The translations under genes were made by a program, and so were the position numbers. Shown piece by piece: positions 20,677-21,797 of a DNA stretch of 21,797 bases (positions are counted from its first letter, which is position 1; the number at the start of each line of letters is the position of its first letter). Source of the DNA: Mnemiopsis leidyi (Eukaryota; Ctenophora; Tentaculata; Lobata; Bolinopsidae); the NCBI GenBank assembly GCA_000226015.1, contig JH152823.1, positions 372,455-394,251 on the forward strand, written 5' to 3'. Below the pieces are notes generated by a model. It made no database searches. It saw only the letters and a list, made by a program, of their open reading frames with translations, and had not been told where the DNA came from.

Positions 20677-21169
20677 TCATAGAACAGGCACGTAATTGTG
20701 AAGGTACATATCATAGATACCCCGATCTTCATTGTCAAACCGGCACAAAATTATCATATCAACGTGTTCTTTATAGTCCTCCAACCATTCTCTTATAGCA
20801 TCTAGCGCTGCCCTGAATTTACCGTTCAAACTAATCAATTTACCCCATATAAATTCATAGAGTACAGGATTGAAAATCACACAAGTCATACTTGAACATT
20901 AGGTTTAAAAGACTTTGCTAAAAAGTTTATTAACGATAAATGAATCTTACTCTGTCGTATTTTCCTTAGAAATCCTAACACTTAGAGATCCGAGAACATG
21001 AAACGCTATGGACATGTAACCCTTGTCCTTGGCGTGGTCAAGACTATTTTTGTAACAAGACCCCAGCAGATGGTGCGCTAACTTTGCTCTAAACGTAGTT
21101 GGAATAATAACAAGACCAGTTGGGAGTTCAAACCCTCTTGTCTCCACCACACCATCTTCCCGGATTTGT
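20677..21169 (-). CDS. Macro-domain protein, last two exons (5' part outside the window)
   Basis: Exons are 21169-20951 and 20812-20677, joined at GA|GTAAGA and TTCAG|G through a split Glu codon. The visible C-terminal 117 residues are most of one macro domain. Such domains bind, and some hydrolyse, ADP-ribose on proteins. Family features are VVETRGFELP early, then LLGSCYKNSLDHA, the strand YMSIAF, the helix AALDAIREWL and the final strand MIILCRF with IYDMYL. The protein stops right after the domain. After SIAF the family normally has a Pro and a Gly-rich loop (P-x-x-G-T-G type) that holds the phosphates; here it reads HVLGSLSVRIS, so a key glycine is replaced. Binding may be altered or lost. 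The first exon starts at an acceptor (CACACAG) on the edge of the 30-bp array. The subfamily cannot be named. Confidence 0.8.
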
Positions 21170-21797
21170 CTGTGTGTCTAGATATAGATACTTAGCTGTC
21201 TGTGTGTCTAGATATAGATACTTAGCTGTCTGTGTGTCTAGATATAGATACTTAGCTGTCTGTGTGTCTAGATATAGATAATTAGCTGTCTGTGTGTCTA
21301 GATATAGATACTTAGCTGTCTGTGTGTTTAGATATAGATAATTAGCTGTCTGTGTGTCTAGATACAGATACTTAGCTGTCTGTTCGTCTAGATACAGATA
21401 CTTAGCTGTCTGTGTGTCTAGATATAGATACTTAGCTGTCTGTGTGTCTAGATATAGATACTTAGCTGTCTGTGTGTCTAGATATAGATACTTAGCTGTC
21501 TGTGTGTCTAAATATAGATACTTAGCTGTCTGTGTGTCTAGATATAGATACTCAACTGTCTGTTCGTCTAGATATAGATACTTAGCTGTCTGTGTGTCTA
21601 AATATAGATACTTAGCTGTCTGTGTGTCTAAATATAGATACTTAGCTGTCTGTGTGTCTAGATATAGATACTTAGCTGTCTGTGTGTCTAAATATAGATA
21701 CTTAGATGTCTGTGTGTCTAGATATAGATAATTAGCTGTCTGTGTGTCTAAATATAGATACTTGGATGCCTGTGTGTCTAGATATAGATACTGAGAT
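21167..21797. repeat. 30-bp minisatellite, about 21 copies, inside the macro-gene intron
   Basis: The unit TGTCTGTGTGTCTAGATATAG plus ATACTTAGC recurs every 30 bp to the window edge with scattered substitutions. The plus-strand open frame with its repeated CVSRYRYLAV is a by-product of a stop-free 30-nt unit. Read on the minus strand, each unit holds CTAAG, then CTAGACACACAG, so each carries an acceptor-like AG. Confidence 0.92.

Noticed and set aside
21124-21141. tRNA B-box-like GGTTTGAACTCCC on the minus strand
   Set aside because: It is explained by the codons for RGFELP in the macro-domain exon, and no A box is present.
21354-21731. 125-codon CVSRYRYLAV repeat protein
   Set aside because: It is the plus-strand frame of a 30-bp satellite that lies in an intron of the minus-strand macro gene.

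Overview
This window is nuclear DNA from an intron-rich eukaryote, most probably an invertebrate animal. Coding exons are short, introns are mostly 85-420 bp with GT-AG ends, and the recognised proteins are typical of animals. The phylum cannot be fixed from the sequence alone. In the four genes with a visible start, an AG acceptor-like site lies within 10 nt of the initiator ATG. That fits either 5' UTR introns or spliced-leader trans-splicing. I rebuilt the gene models by hand, joining exons on splice sites and reading phase.

Layout, left to right. 1-1588: no gene, with a CpG-dense patch and a perfect 15-bp hairpin. 1589-5228 (+): a seven-exon secreted or membrane-anchored penicillin amidase-family Ntn hydrolase. 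5229-6810: its 3' flank, rich in AT tandem repeats that carry repeated poly(A) signals. 6811-10712 (+): GTPBP4/NOG1, the 60S ribosome-assembly GTPase, 13 exons and 611 residues. 11021-12125 (+): UFC1, the UFM1-conjugating E2 enzyme, five exons and 169 residues. 13080-16365 (-): a seven-exon, 425-residue glutamine-rich type I membrane protein that I do not recognise, convergent with UFC1. About 16366-20676: no supportable gene, but a CCAAT/E-box cluster, strong palindromes, and a 15-bp minisatellite in which eleven units each match the p53-family half-site consensus. 20677-21169 (-): the last two exons of a macro-domain protein, whose upstream intron is an array of 30-bp repeats running off the end of the window.

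GTPBP4 and UFC1 are housekeeping genes in ribosome assembly and ufmylation. They are 308 bp apart on the same strand with no AATAAA between them, so co-transcription is plausible. UFMylation acts on 60S ribosomal subunits at the ER, which gives the pair a loose functional link. The amidase, the Q-rich membrane protein and the macro-domain protein have no obvious link to them. I see no CRISPR, prokaryotic operon, intact transposon, rRNA or convincing tRNA. The most original items are the Q-rich membrane protein, the possible trans-splicing or operon architecture, and the p53-like half-site array.
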